Positions 1 to 6,534 of a DNA stretch of 16,016 bases are shown piece by piece. The stretch lies in NCBI GenBank assembly GCA_030824725.1, contig JAPJRE010000047.1, forward strand, positions 1-16,016, read 5' to 3'. The notes below the pieces were generated by a model, which saw only the letters and a list, made by a program, of their open reading frames with translations, did no database searches and had not been told where the DNA came from. The position numbers and the translations under genes were made by a program. Within the stretch, counting starts at the first letter, position 1. The number at the start of each line of letters is the position of its first letter. Source of the DNA: Sphingomonas sp. (GTDB lineage: Bacteria > Pseudomonadota > Alphaproteobacteria > Sphingomonadales > Sphingomonadaceae).

Positions 1-72
1 GTCAATGGCTGGATAGCGATTGCGGCGAAGTCCGGGGCCCGTGCATTCTGCTTCGCGAAGGAGCCCCGATGA
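1..72 (+). CDS. C-terminal end of an unidentified upstream gene (partial)
   Basis: Frame 1 is open from the window edge and ends with TGA at 70-72, giving a 23-residue tail (VNGWIAIAAKSGARAFCFAK, then EPR). The stop overlaps the ATG of the next gene as ATGA (69-72), the usual sign of translational coupling in an operon. Too little is visible to identify a family. It could also be a chance open frame, but the ATGA junction and the absence of space for a separate promoter favour a real upstream partner of the DUF488 gene. Confidence 0.5.
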   Translation, partial: VNGWIAIAAKSGARAFCFAKEPR

Positions 73-500
73 AGATCTTCACCATTGGCTATGAAGCCAC
101 CACCATGGCCGAGTTCCTCGCCGCGCTGACCAGGGCGGGCGTGCAGCGGGTGATCGATGTGCGCGCGCTGCCGCTGTCGCGCCGGCCGGGCTTCTCCAAG
201 TCGAGCCTTGCCGCAAGCCTGCGCGAGGCCGGGATTGACTATGTCCATCTCAAGCAGCTCGGCACCCCCAAGCGCGGGCGCGATGCAGCCAGGAAGGGCG
301 ACGTGGCGACCTTGCGCGAAGTCTACGACATGCAGCTCGGCTTGCCCGAAGCGCAGGCGCAGGTCGCGCAGATGCTGGCGCTGGCAGCGGAAAAGCCGAG
401 CGCGTTGCTCTGCTACGAGCGCGATCCGTGCCATTGCCATCGCACGCTGTTGCTTGAGTCGGAAGGCGCGGGGGCCGAGGTGGTCAACCTCTATGCCTGA
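69..500 (+). CDS. DUF488 family protein
   Basis: This 143-residue protein has the DUF488 layout. It starts with TIGYEA near residue 5, followed by VIDVRALPLSRRPGFSK around residues 28-44, a YVHLKQLGTPK segment around 58-68, and a C-terminal LLCYERDPCHCHR near 113-125. Length is typical of the short form of the family. The conserved Asp-Val-Arg and Cys-His-Arg segments suggest a small enzyme-like or nucleotide-associated domain, but the family function is not established and I assign none. The ATG at 69 is preceded by GGAG at a good distance and overlaps the stop of the upstream frame. A strong hairpin follows 15 bp after the stop. Confidence 0.85.
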   Translation: MKIFTIGYEATTMAEFLAALTRAGVQRVIDVRALPLSRRPGFSKSSLAASLREAGIDYVHLKQLGTPKRGRDAARKGDVATLREVYDMQLGLPEAQAQVAQMLALAAEKPSALLCYERDPCHCHRTLLLESEGAGAEVVNLYA

Positions 501-515
501 GCCCCGAAAAAGGCC

Positions 516-539
516 GGGGCAGTCCCGGAGGACTGCCCC
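516..539 (+). terminator. Hairpin terminator after the DUF488 gene
   Basis: A perfect 10-bp stem (GGGGCAGTCC / GGACTGCCCC) closes a CGGA tetraloop 15 bp after the DUF488 stop. The following bases are only GTTAG, so the U-tract is poor. It probably ends the upstream operon, but termination efficiency cannot be judged. Confidence 0.6.
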
Positions 540-554
540 GTTAGTTCGCGGAGA

Positions 555-585
555 GTCGACGCGAGGGGGAACGAAACGCGTCGAC
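555..585. repeat. Inverted repeat with 9-bp arms, 13-nt loop
   Basis: GTCGACGCG and CGCGTCGAC are perfect inverted arms around a purine-rich loop that contains AGGGGGAACG. It lies 15 bp beyond the terminator hairpin, in the 273-bp gene-free stretch (501-773) between the DUF488 and PilZ-like genes. It may be a second terminator, an RNA structure in the PilZ leader, or a protein-binding palindrome. The rest of the stretch holds nothing else I can name beyond a TTAACC half-site near 679. Confidence 0.45.
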
Positions 586-773
586 ACGGCCGGATGTGCC
601 CGCCCCATGTTGCACCTGCGTGTCGCTTGTTTGCCGCGGCGCGACGAAATTGTCGCGAGCGTGCCGCGAAGCCTTCATTAACCATGAATTCCTAAGATAA
701 TTTTCGCAGCGTTTACCGCCTCGCAACGCCTGCGCATGCAAAGCGACTCCCAACGCACGCCAGTGGAGCGCTT

Positions 774-1289
774 ATGGGTATCGCGGCACGACTGTATCAG
801 GACGGACGCTGGGCCGAACGCCACACCGTGGAGCTCGAGGCGACGCTCCGCGATTCGGACTGGGCGCCGGTCGACGTGACGATCGAGGATCTGTCGCATG
901 GCGGCTTCCGCGTCGTCGCGGGCGCCGAGCTCAAGGTGGGCGACGCGATCGCGCTCGGCATCGCCGGGATCGGCACGCGCGAGGCAAGGGTCGTGTGGGG
1001 CACCGCTGGCATCTATGGCTGCGAGTTCCTCGCGCCGCTCAGTGATGCGGACCTGCGCAGCGCAGTGTCCGGCCCCGTCGCGACACCGATCGCCTTCCCC
1101 AAGACGCCGCTGCCGACGCCGCAGGCCACCCCGCCGGTGGTCGAGGGGTGGAGCGCGCCTGCCAAGGAAGCGAAATTCTCGGTCCGCACCCGGCTGGCGA
1201 TCATCGTCGGCAGCGCGGTGCTCGCCTGGATGCTGGTATTCGCGCTAGGCTATGGTCTGTGGGCGCTGGCGGGCGCGCTTCTCCGCTGA
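774..1289 (+). CDS. PilZ-like domain protein with C-terminal membrane helix
   Basis: The 171-residue product has an N-terminal beta-rich domain of PilZ type (about residues 12-105). The second c-di-GMP motif is visible as DLSHGG at 39-44. The first motif, RxxxR, is not intact: Arg16 is followed four positions later by Glu20. Dinucleotide binding may therefore be weak or lost. A proline-rich linker (about 109-128) leads to a single hydrophobic helix at about 140-168, which would anchor the domain to the inner membrane with the PilZ part in the cytoplasm. The ATG at 774 has GGAG about 6 bp upstream. The gene converges on the DAHP synthase gene. Confidence 0.75.
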   Translation: MGIAARLYQDGRWAERHTVELEATLRDSDWAPVDVTIEDLSHGGFRVVAGAELKVGDAIALGIAGIGTREARVVWGTAGIYGCEFLAPLSDADLRSAVSGPVATPIAFPKTPLPTPQATPPVVEGWSAPAKEAKFSVRTRLAIIVGSAVLAWMLVFALGYGLWALAGALLR

Positions 1290-1295
1290 GCAACG

Positions 1296-1308
1296 CGCCC
1301 TCCGGGCG
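1296..1308. terminator. Small hairpin between convergent genes
   Basis: CGCCC-TCC-GGGCG forms a 5-bp stem in the 19-bp gap between the stop of the PilZ-like gene and the stop of the DAHP synthase gene. It could serve both directions as a weak terminator. There is no U-tract. Confidence 0.3.
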
Positions 1309-2898
1309 TCAGGCCGCGGCCTTGCGGCGCTCCGCCATTTCGTCGTTGAGCATTTCGGCGAGCAGGAACGCCAGTTCCAGGCTCTGACCCGCATTGAGTC
1401 GCGGGTCGCAATGCGTGTGGTAGCGATCGGCCAGGCCCTGTTCGGTGATCGCGATCGCGCCGCCGGTGCATTCGGTCACATTCTGTCCGGTCATCTCGGC
1501 ATGAATGCCGCCGGCGAAGGTGCCCTCGGCGCGGTGGACGGCGAAGAAGCCGCGCACCTCGGCGAGGATCCGGTCGAACGGCCGCGTCTTGTAGCCGTTC
1601 GCCGCCTTGACGACGTTGCCGTGCATCGGGTCGCAACTCCACACCACCGGATGACCCTCGCGCTTCACGGCGCGGACCAGCTTGGGCAGGCCCGCCTCGA
1701 TCTTGTCATGGCCATAGCGGGTGATCAGCGTCATCCGCCCCGGCACGCGGCCCGGGTTGAGCGTGTCGAGCAGCCGCAGCAGCGCGTCGGGCTCGAGGCT
1801 CGGCCCGCACTTCATCCCGATCGGGTTGCCGATGCCGCGCAGGAACTCGACATGCGCCGAGCCTTCGAAGCGGGTGCGGTCGCCGATCCACAGGAAATGC
1901 GCCGAGGTATCGTACCAGTCGCCGGTCAGGCTGTCCTGCCGGGTCAGCGCCTGCTCATAGGGGAGCAGCAGCGCCTCGTGGCTGGTGTAGAAGTCGGTGC
2001 CCTTGAGCTGCGGCACGGTATCGGGGTTGATCCCGCACGCCTCCATGAAGTCGAGCGCTTCGCCGATCCGGTCGGCGACATCGGCGAACTTGGCCGACCA
2101 GGGGCTCTTGCCCATGAAGTCGAGCGTCCACTTGTGCACCTGATGCAAATTCGCATAGCCGCCATTTGCAAAGGCGCGGAGCAGGTTGAGCGTCGCCGCC
2201 GACTGGCTGTAGCCCTGCACCATCCGCTGCGGATCGGGAATCCGCGCCTCGGGCGTGAAGGCGATGTCGTTGACATTGTCGCCGCGGTAGCTGGGCAACT
2301 CGACGCCGTCGATCACCTCGGTATCGGCCGAGCGCGGCTTGGCGAACTGGCCGGCCATGCGGCCGAGCTTCACCGTCGGCAGCTTGGAGGCGAAGGTGAG
2401 CACCACCGCCATCTGCAGGATCACCCGGAAGGTATCGCGGATGTTGTTCGGGTGGAACTCGGCGAAGCTCTCGGCGCAGTCGCCGCCCTGCAGCAGGAAG
2501 GCCTCGCCGCGCGCGACCTTGCCCAGTTCGGCCGTAAGCTCTCGCGCCTCGCCGGCGAAGACCAAAGGCGGATAGCTGCTCAGCTGCCGGGTCGCGGCGT
2601 CGAGCGCCCCCTTGTCCGGATATTGCGGCATCTGGCGCGCTTCGGCGCGCGTCCAGCTATCGGGGGTCCAGCTTGCCATTGCACTCTCCACGTCACGGAC
2701 GGCGACGTGCCAGTCCGCATGCTCGGCGATTCCCATCGCCGCGATCTGGTTCATCACCTTGGTGTTGGCGCGTTTGCCGTCGGTCTCCCAGCCCTGCACG
2801 GTGGAGCCTGGTGTATCGAACCAGGCGCCGAAGGCGGCGCGGGTGAGGGTGCGTTCCTCGCGAAACTGGCGGATCTTGGAACCGGCTAACGTCGTCAT
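1309..2898 (-). CDS. Class II DAHP synthase with N-terminal XRE-type helix-turn-helix
   Basis: 3-Deoxy-D-arabino-heptulosonate-7-phosphate synthase condenses phosphoenolpyruvate with erythrose 4-phosphate, the first step of the shikimate pathway. The class II (plant/AroAII) type is shown by LLQGGDCAESF (metal-binding Cys), GMKCGPS, CDPMHGN (His), EMTGQNVTEC (Glu) and HCDPRLN (Asp) in order. The enzyme normally begins at MASWTPDSW, residue 74 here (ATG at 2679), where GGAG lies about 8 bp upstream; from there it is 456 residues, the usual length. The open frame continues upstream without a stop for 73 more residues that look like an XRE helix-turn-helix. Either one 529-residue fusion is made, or two products start in the same frame, or only the short form is real. 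The operator-like palindrome at 2908-2924 begins 9 bp before the upstream ATG. Confidence 0.9.
   Translation of the reverse strand: MTTLAGSKIRQFREERTLTRAAFGAWFDTPGSTVQGWETDGKRANTKVMNQIAAMGIAEHADWHVAVRDVESAMASWTPDSWTRAEARQMPQYPDKGALDAATRQLSSYPPLVFAGEARELTAELGKVARGEAFLLQGGDCAESFAEFHPNNIRDTFRVILQMAVVLTFASKLPTVKLGRMAGQFAKPRSADTEVIDGVELPSYRGDNVNDIAFTPEARIPDPQRMVQGYSQSAATLNLLRAFANGGYANLHQVHKWTLDFMGKSPWSAKFADVADRIGEALDFMEACGINPDTVPQLKGTDFYTSHEALLLPYEQALTRQDSLTGDWYDTSAHFLWIGDRTRFEGSAHVEFLRGIGNPIGMKCGPSLEPDALLRLLDTLNPGRVPGRMTLITRYGHDKIEAGLPKLVRAVKREGHPVVWSCDPMHGNVVKAANGYKTRPFDRILAEVRGFFAVHRAEGTFAGGIHAEMTGQNVTECTGGAIAITEQGLADRYHTHCDPRLNAGQSLELAFLLAEMLNDEMAERRKAAA
2680..2898 (-). other. In-frame XRE helix-turn-helix domain ahead of DAHP synthase
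   Basis: Residues 1-73 of the long frame read as a compact XRE/HTH_3-type DNA-binding domain: an IRQFREERTLTRAAFGAWF helix pair, the turn TPGSTVQGWE at 29-38, and helices through VMNQIAAMGI. No stop codon separates it from the enzyme. The first ATG (2898) has only a weak AAGAAG upstream. The domain would normally dimerise and bind a palindrome. Two fitting palindromes lie immediately upstream (2908-2924 and 2943-2959), so self-regulation is a reasonable inference. Confidence 0.6.
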
Positions 2899-2907
2899 GC
2901 CGGCTTC

Positions 2908-2924
2908 TTACCCGGCTGGGGTAA
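2908..2924. promoter_or_regulatory. Operator-like palindrome 1 between DAHP synthase and bioF
   Basis: TTACCCGGCTGGGGTAA is a near-perfect inverted repeat with one arm mismatch. It begins 9 bp before the long DAHP synthase start. A second copy lies 35 bp away. Its place in the divergent spacer suggests a binding site for a dimeric repressor or activator, possibly the helix-turn-helix domain encoded next to it. Confidence 0.6.
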
Positions 2925-2942
2925 ATGAAGGCAAGCGTTTTC

Positions 2943-2959
2943 TTACCCCGGCGGGGTAA
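2943..2959. promoter_or_regulatory. Operator-like palindrome 2 between DAHP synthase and bioF
   Basis: TTACCCCGGCGGGGTAA is a perfect inverted repeat (8-bp arms, one central base), 46 bp before the bioF start. Together with palindrome 1 it makes a paired-site arrangement covering the divergent promoters. It does not resemble the BioR box of alphaproteobacterial biotin genes (TTATmkATAA). Confidence 0.6.
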
Positions 2960-3005
2960 AGATGGGCGATTGCACGCGAGCGCCACCGGGTGTAGCCGCG
3001 CCGCG

Positions 3006-4148
3006 ATGCACGCATTCGAAGCACAGGCGCGCGACCTTGCCGATCTTGCTGCCCGCGGGCGCGGCCGCAGGCTGATCGACCGCGAGGGCGCGGACTTCGC
3101 GTCCAACGATTATCTCGGCCTTTCCGGTTCGCCGGCGCTGCGCGACGCAGTGGCGGCGGCGCTGGCACGAGGCGTGCCGATCGGCTCGGGCGGCTCGCGG
3201 CTGCTGCGCGGCAACCATGCCGAGCATGAAGCGCTGGAGGCCGAGGCGGCGGCGTTCTTCGGGCGCGAGTCGGCGTTGTATTTCTCCAGCGGCTATGCGG
3301 CCAACGCGGCGCTGCTCGCCACCTTGCCCCAGCGCGGCGACCTCGTGTTGTTCGACGCGCTCGTCCATGCCAGCGCGCATGAGGGCATGCGGCTGGGTCG
3401 CGCAGAAACCCGGCAGGCCGCGCATAATGATGTCGCCGCCTTCGCCGAGGCGATCACCGTTTGGCGTCGCGAGGGCGGGGCGGGGCGTGTCTGGATCGCG
3501 GTCGAGAGCCTCTACAGCATGGACGGCGATGTCGCGCCGCTGGCCCAGCTATCTGCGCTGGCCGAGGCCGAGGGCGCGATCCTGCTCGTCGACGAGGCGC
3601 ACGCGACTGGCGTCTACGGCCCGCAGGGGCAGGGGCTGGCGTATGGCCTCCCGACCGCAAACCTGATCACGCTGCACACCTGCGGCAAGGCGCTGGGCTG
3701 CGAAGGCGCGCTGGTCACCGGTCCGGCGATCGTCCGCGACTTTCTTGTAAACCGCGGCCGGGCCTTCATCTTCTCCACCGCGCCGTCGCCGCTGATGGCC
3801 GCTGCCGTGCGCGCGGCGCTGCGGATCGTGGCGGAGGGGGACGATCTCCGCTCCGCGCTGGCCGAGCGGGTCGCCGCCGCCCGTGCCGCGCTCGCGCCGC
3901 TCGGCGTAGCGCCGGGCGACACCCAGATCCTGCCGCTGATCCTCGGCGACGATGTGCGGACCATGGCGGTCGCCGGCGCGCTGCAGGAAAGCGGTTTCGA
4001 CGTGCGCGGTATCCGCCCGCCGACCGTCCCCGCGGGCACTGCGCGCCTGCGCATCTCGATCACCAACAATGTGTCGACCGGCCAGATCGCCGCGCTCGCG
4101 GAGCGGCTGGCGACGCTTCTCCCCGCAACCGAGCCCATCGCAGCATGA
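3006..4148 (+). CDS. bioF: 8-amino-7-oxononanoate synthase (BioF)
   Basis: BioF is a pyridoxal-phosphate enzyme that decarboxylatively condenses a pimeloyl thioester with L-alanine to make 7-keto-8-aminopelargonate in biotin synthesis. The 380-residue product matches the family length. It shows SNDYLGLS (33-40), GSGGSRLLRGNHAEHEALE (60-78), the aspartate motif LLVDEAHATGVYG (193-205) and the Schiff-base lysine in HTCGKALG (Lys228). The frame is open upstream to an ATG at 2925, but that start overlaps the operator-like palindromes and adds non-family sequence, so ATG 3006 is preferred despite a poor ribosome site. The stop overlaps the bioD start as ATGA. Confidence 0.93.
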   Translation: MHAFEAQARDLADLAARGRGRRLIDREGADFASNDYLGLSGSPALRDAVAAALARGVPIGSGGSRLLRGNHAEHEALEAEAAAFFGRESALYFSSGYAANAALLATLPQRGDLVLFDALVHASAHEGMRLGRAETRQAAHNDVAAFAEAITVWRREGGAGRVWIAVESLYSMDGDVAPLAQLSALAEAEGAILLVDEAHATGVYGPQGQGLAYGLPTANLITLHTCGKALGCEGALVTGPAIVRDFLVNRGRAFIFSTAPSPLMAAAVRAALRIVAEGDDLRSALAERVAAARAALAPLGVAPGDTQILPLILGDDVRTMAVAGALQESGFDVRGIRPPTVPAGTARLRISITNNVSTGQIAALAERLATLLPATEPIAA

Positions 4149-4771
4149 CTCAGACCTTCATCGTCACCGGTACCGATACCGGCATCGGCAAGACCGTGTT
4201 CGCCGCCGCGCTCGCCGGTGCGCTGGGCGCGCGCTACTGGAAACCCGTTCAGGCCGGGCTCGACGACGGCAGCGACAGCGAACGTACGGCAGCGCTCTCG
4301 GGCCTGCCGATCGGGCATATCCTCCCGGAAGCCTACCGCCTGGTCACGCCCTGCTCGCCGCATCTGGCCGCCGAGATCGACGGCGTGACGATCGACCTCG
4401 ATCGCCTCGCGCTGCCGAGTGTCGACGGGCCGCTGGTGGTGGAAGGCGCAGGCGGCGCGCTGGTGCCGGTGACGCGCGAGATCCTCTATGCCGATGTCTT
4501 TGCCCGCTGGGGCAAGCCGGTGGTGCTGGTCGCGCGCACCGCGCTCGGCACGATCAACCACAGCCTGCTCTCGATCGAGGCACTCCGCGCGCGGGGCGTG
4601 CCGATCCACGGCATCGCGTTCGTCGGCGACGCGGTCGAGGACAGCGAGGCGACGATCGCCGCGATCGGCAAGGTCAAGCGGCTCGGCCGCCTGCCGATGC
4701 TGCCCGAGCTCACGTCGGCCGCACTCGCCCAGGCCTTTGCCGACGCGTTCGACCTGGCGGACTTCGCCTGA
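4145..4771 (+). CDS. bioD: Dethiobiotin synthase (BioD)
   Basis: BioD closes the ureido ring of dethiobiotin from diaminopelargonate, CO2 and ATP. The 208-residue product starts with the P-loop GTDTGIGKT (9-17), has the substrate lysine region YWKPVQAG, and the VVEGAGGALVP segment typical of the family. It overlaps bioF by 4 bp (ATGA) and its TGA shares one base with the bioA ATG (TGATG at 4769-4773), so bioF, bioD and bioA are translated as one tightly coupled operon. Confidence 0.95.
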   Translation: MTQTFIVTGTDTGIGKTVFAAALAGALGARYWKPVQAGLDDGSDSERTAALSGLPIGHILPEAYRLVTPCSPHLAAEIDGVTIDLDRLALPSVDGPLVVEGAGGALVPVTREILYADVFARWGKPVVLVARTALGTINHSLLSIEALRARGVPIHGIAFVGDAVEDSEATIAAIGKVKRLGRLPMLPELTSAALAQAFADAFDLADFA

Positions 4772-6012
4772 TGTCGTCGGTCTGGCACCCCTTCACCCAG
4801 CACGGGCTGGGCGAACCGATCCCGATGGTCCGCCATGCCCGCGACGCGGTGATCCACACCGCCGACGGTCGCAGCTTCATCGACGCGATCTCGTCCTGGT
4901 GGGTGACGACGCACGGCCATTGCAACCCGCGCATCATGGCGGCGATCGCCGAACAGGCGGGCAAGCTCGACCAGATCATCTTCGCCGGCTGGACCCACGA
5001 GCCCGCCGAGACGCTCGCCGCCGGGCTGCGGGGCATCCTGCCGCGCGCGCTCGAACATGTGTTCTTCAGCGACAGCGGCTCCACCGCGGTCGAAGTCGCG
5101 CTCAAGATGGCGCTCGGCTATTGGCACAATCGCGGCGAGGACCGCAGCCGCATCCTCGTCCTCGAGCACAGCTACCACGGCGACACGATAGGCGGCATGT
5201 CGGTCGGTGCGCGCGGCGTGTTCAACCGGCCCTACCAGCCGCTGCTGTTCGACGTCGGCACCCTTCCGTTCCCCAGCGCGGGCGCCGAGCAGGCGACGCT
5301 CGACGCGCTGGAGGCCGAGTGCCGCGCGGGTGCCGCCGCCTTCATCGTCGAGCCGCTGGTGCTGGGGGCAGGGGGAATGCTGTTCTACACCCCCGCGCTG
5401 CTCGCCGAGATGCGGGCGATCTGCGCGCGCCACGACGTCCTGTTCCTCGCCGACGAAGTGATGACCGGCTGGGGCCGTACCGGCACCCTCACCGCCTGCG
5501 AACAGGCGGGCGTGGTGCCCGACATCCTGTGCCTATCGAAGGGTATCACCGGCGGCGCGATCCCGCTGGCGGTGACGCTGGCGACCGCGCCGATCTTCCA
5601 GGCGCATTGGTCCGAGGATCGCGCGCGGATGTTCTTCCACTCCTCCAGCTACACCGCCAACCCGATCGCCTGCGCCGCCGCCGTGGCGAACCTCGCCATC
5701 TGGCGCGACGAGCCGGTGCTGGCGCGGATCGCCCGGCTGGGCGAATGGCAGCAGGCGGCGCTCGACCGGCTTGCCGGCGTGCCCGGCCTGGTCGGCCACC
5801 GTCGCATGGGCACGATCGCGGCGCTGGAGATCGCACAGCCGGAAAATACCTATCTCTCGGCGATTGCGCCTCGGTTGATGGCCTTTGCGCGCGACCGCGG
5901 CGTGCTGCTCCGCCCGCTCGGCAACACCGTGTACGTGATGCCGCCCTACAGCATCACGCGCGAACAGCTGGAGCAGGTCTGGGGGCTGGTGCCCGAATTC
6001 CTCGCCGCCTGA
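4771..6012 (+). CDS. bioA: Adenosylmethionine--8-amino-7-oxononanoate transaminase (BioA)
   Basis: BioA converts 7-keto-8-aminopelargonate to 7,8-diaminopelargonate using S-adenosylmethionine as amino donor. The 413-residue protein opens with VWHPFTQ, has SSWWV (41-45), the phosphate-binding DSGSTAVEVALKMA, SYHGDTIGGMS, LADEVMTGWGRTG (Asp228) and the cofactor lysine in CLSKGITGG (Lys257). All are hallmarks of BioA rather than of other class III aminotransferases. It is the last gene of the visible bio operon. No bioB, bioC or bioH is in the window, so the first steps and the final sulfur insertion must be encoded elsewhere. Its stop abuts the stop of the convergent TM2 gene. Confidence 0.95.
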   Translation: MSSVWHPFTQHGLGEPIPMVRHARDAVIHTADGRSFIDAISSWWVTTHGHCNPRIMAAIAEQAGKLDQIIFAGWTHEPAETLAAGLRGILPRALEHVFFSDSGSTAVEVALKMALGYWHNRGEDRSRILVLEHSYHGDTIGGMSVGARGVFNRPYQPLLFDVGTLPFPSAGAEQATLDALEAECRAGAAAFIVEPLVLGAGGMLFYTPALLAEMRAICARHDVLFLADEVMTGWGRTGTLTACEQAGVVPDILCLSKGITGGAIPLAVTLATAPIFQAHWSEDRARMFFHSSSYTANPIACAAAVANLAIWRDEPVLARIARLGEWQQAALDRLAGVPGLVGHRRMGTIAALEIAQPENTYLSAIAPRLMAFARDRGVLLRPLGNTVYVMPPYSITREQLEQVWGLVPEFLAA

Positions 6013-6444
6013 TCAGCGGCGCGGATAGCGCTGGGCGAACTCGGCATCGCTCATCAGCAGGTAGCGGATCGCGTCGACGAAGGCCCAGATACCGGTGATC
6101 AGCAATCCGACGACGGTGCAGGTGAGCAGCAGCATCACCACGCCCGATCCGGTGCGGCCGAGATAGAAACGGTGGATGCCGAGCGTGCCCAGGAACAGCG
6201 CGAGCACCGCGGCGACGATCTTGCTGCGCGGTTCGCCCACCGGGGCCGGCAGGTCGCCGCCTTCCAGCAGGCGAAAGATGCGGCGGGCGCGCTTGCCGTC
6301 GACGTCGAAATCGACCTTGGCGCCGACCGCGGGGTGGCGGCTGTCGCTCCAGTCTTCCTCGGTGAAGACATAGCGGCTGCCGTCTTCCCCCGAAATCTGG
6401 CCTTCGCCGCTCGACCGATCCACCCCCAACACTTGCCCGCGCAT
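6013..6444 (-). CDS. TM2-domain membrane protein with N-terminal cold-shock-like domain
   Basis: The 143-residue protein has two parts. Residues 1-60 (MRGQVLGVDRSSGEGQISG and on to ARRIFRLL) resemble a cold-shock-like OB fold of the kind found ahead of small membrane domains. Residues 74-135 form a TM2 domain: one membrane helix, the signature GTLGIHRFYLG (86-96), then a second helix ending in DAIRYLL. TM2 proteins have no settled general function; the OB part may bind nucleic acid on the cytoplasmic side. GGGGGAAG precedes the ATG at 6444. The stop meets the bioA stop as TGATCA with no gap. Confidence 0.75.
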   Translation of the reverse strand: MRGQVLGVDRSSGEGQISGEDGSRYVFTEEDWSDSRHPAVGAKVDFDVDGKRARRIFRLLEGGDLPAPVGEPRSKIVAAVLALFLGTLGIHRFYLGRTGSGVVMLLLTCTVVGLLITGIWAFVDAIRYLLMSDAEFAQRYPRR

Positions 6445-6506
6445 TGCTTCCCCCGAAAATTCGTCGCGTTTTGTGGGGGAGGTACCGGCGGGATGGCAAG
6501 CAAATT

Positions 6507-6532
6507 CCTCCCCGTGTCGGGGAGGCGTTTTT
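6507..6532. terminator. Hairpin terminator between cysS and the TM2 gene
   Basis: CCTCCCC-GTGTC-GGGGAGG is a perfect 7-bp stem. Read on the plus strand it is followed by CG and five T residues (6528-6532), a good intrinsic terminator for plus-strand transcripts. Read on the minus strand, right after the cysS stop, it is followed by AATTTG, a weaker tract. It can end cysS transcription and also stop bio operon read-through that has run across the antisense strand of the TM2 gene. Confidence 0.65.
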
Positions 6533-6534
6533 GC

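Noticed and set aside
679..697. A CtrA binding site (TTAA-N7-TTAA) upstream of the PilZ-like gene
   Set aside because: Only the first half-site is intact (TTAACCATGAATTCC), so the evidence is too weak.
1252..2889. A 545-residue plus-strand open frame opposite DAHP synthase
   Set aside because: It is the antisense shadow of a high-GC gene whose minus-strand product is clearly a class II DAHP synthase.
2925..3005. A longer BioF starting at 2925
   Set aside because: The extra 27 residues are low-quality sequence overlapping the palindromic operator sites. BioF family length and N-terminus fit ATG 3006.
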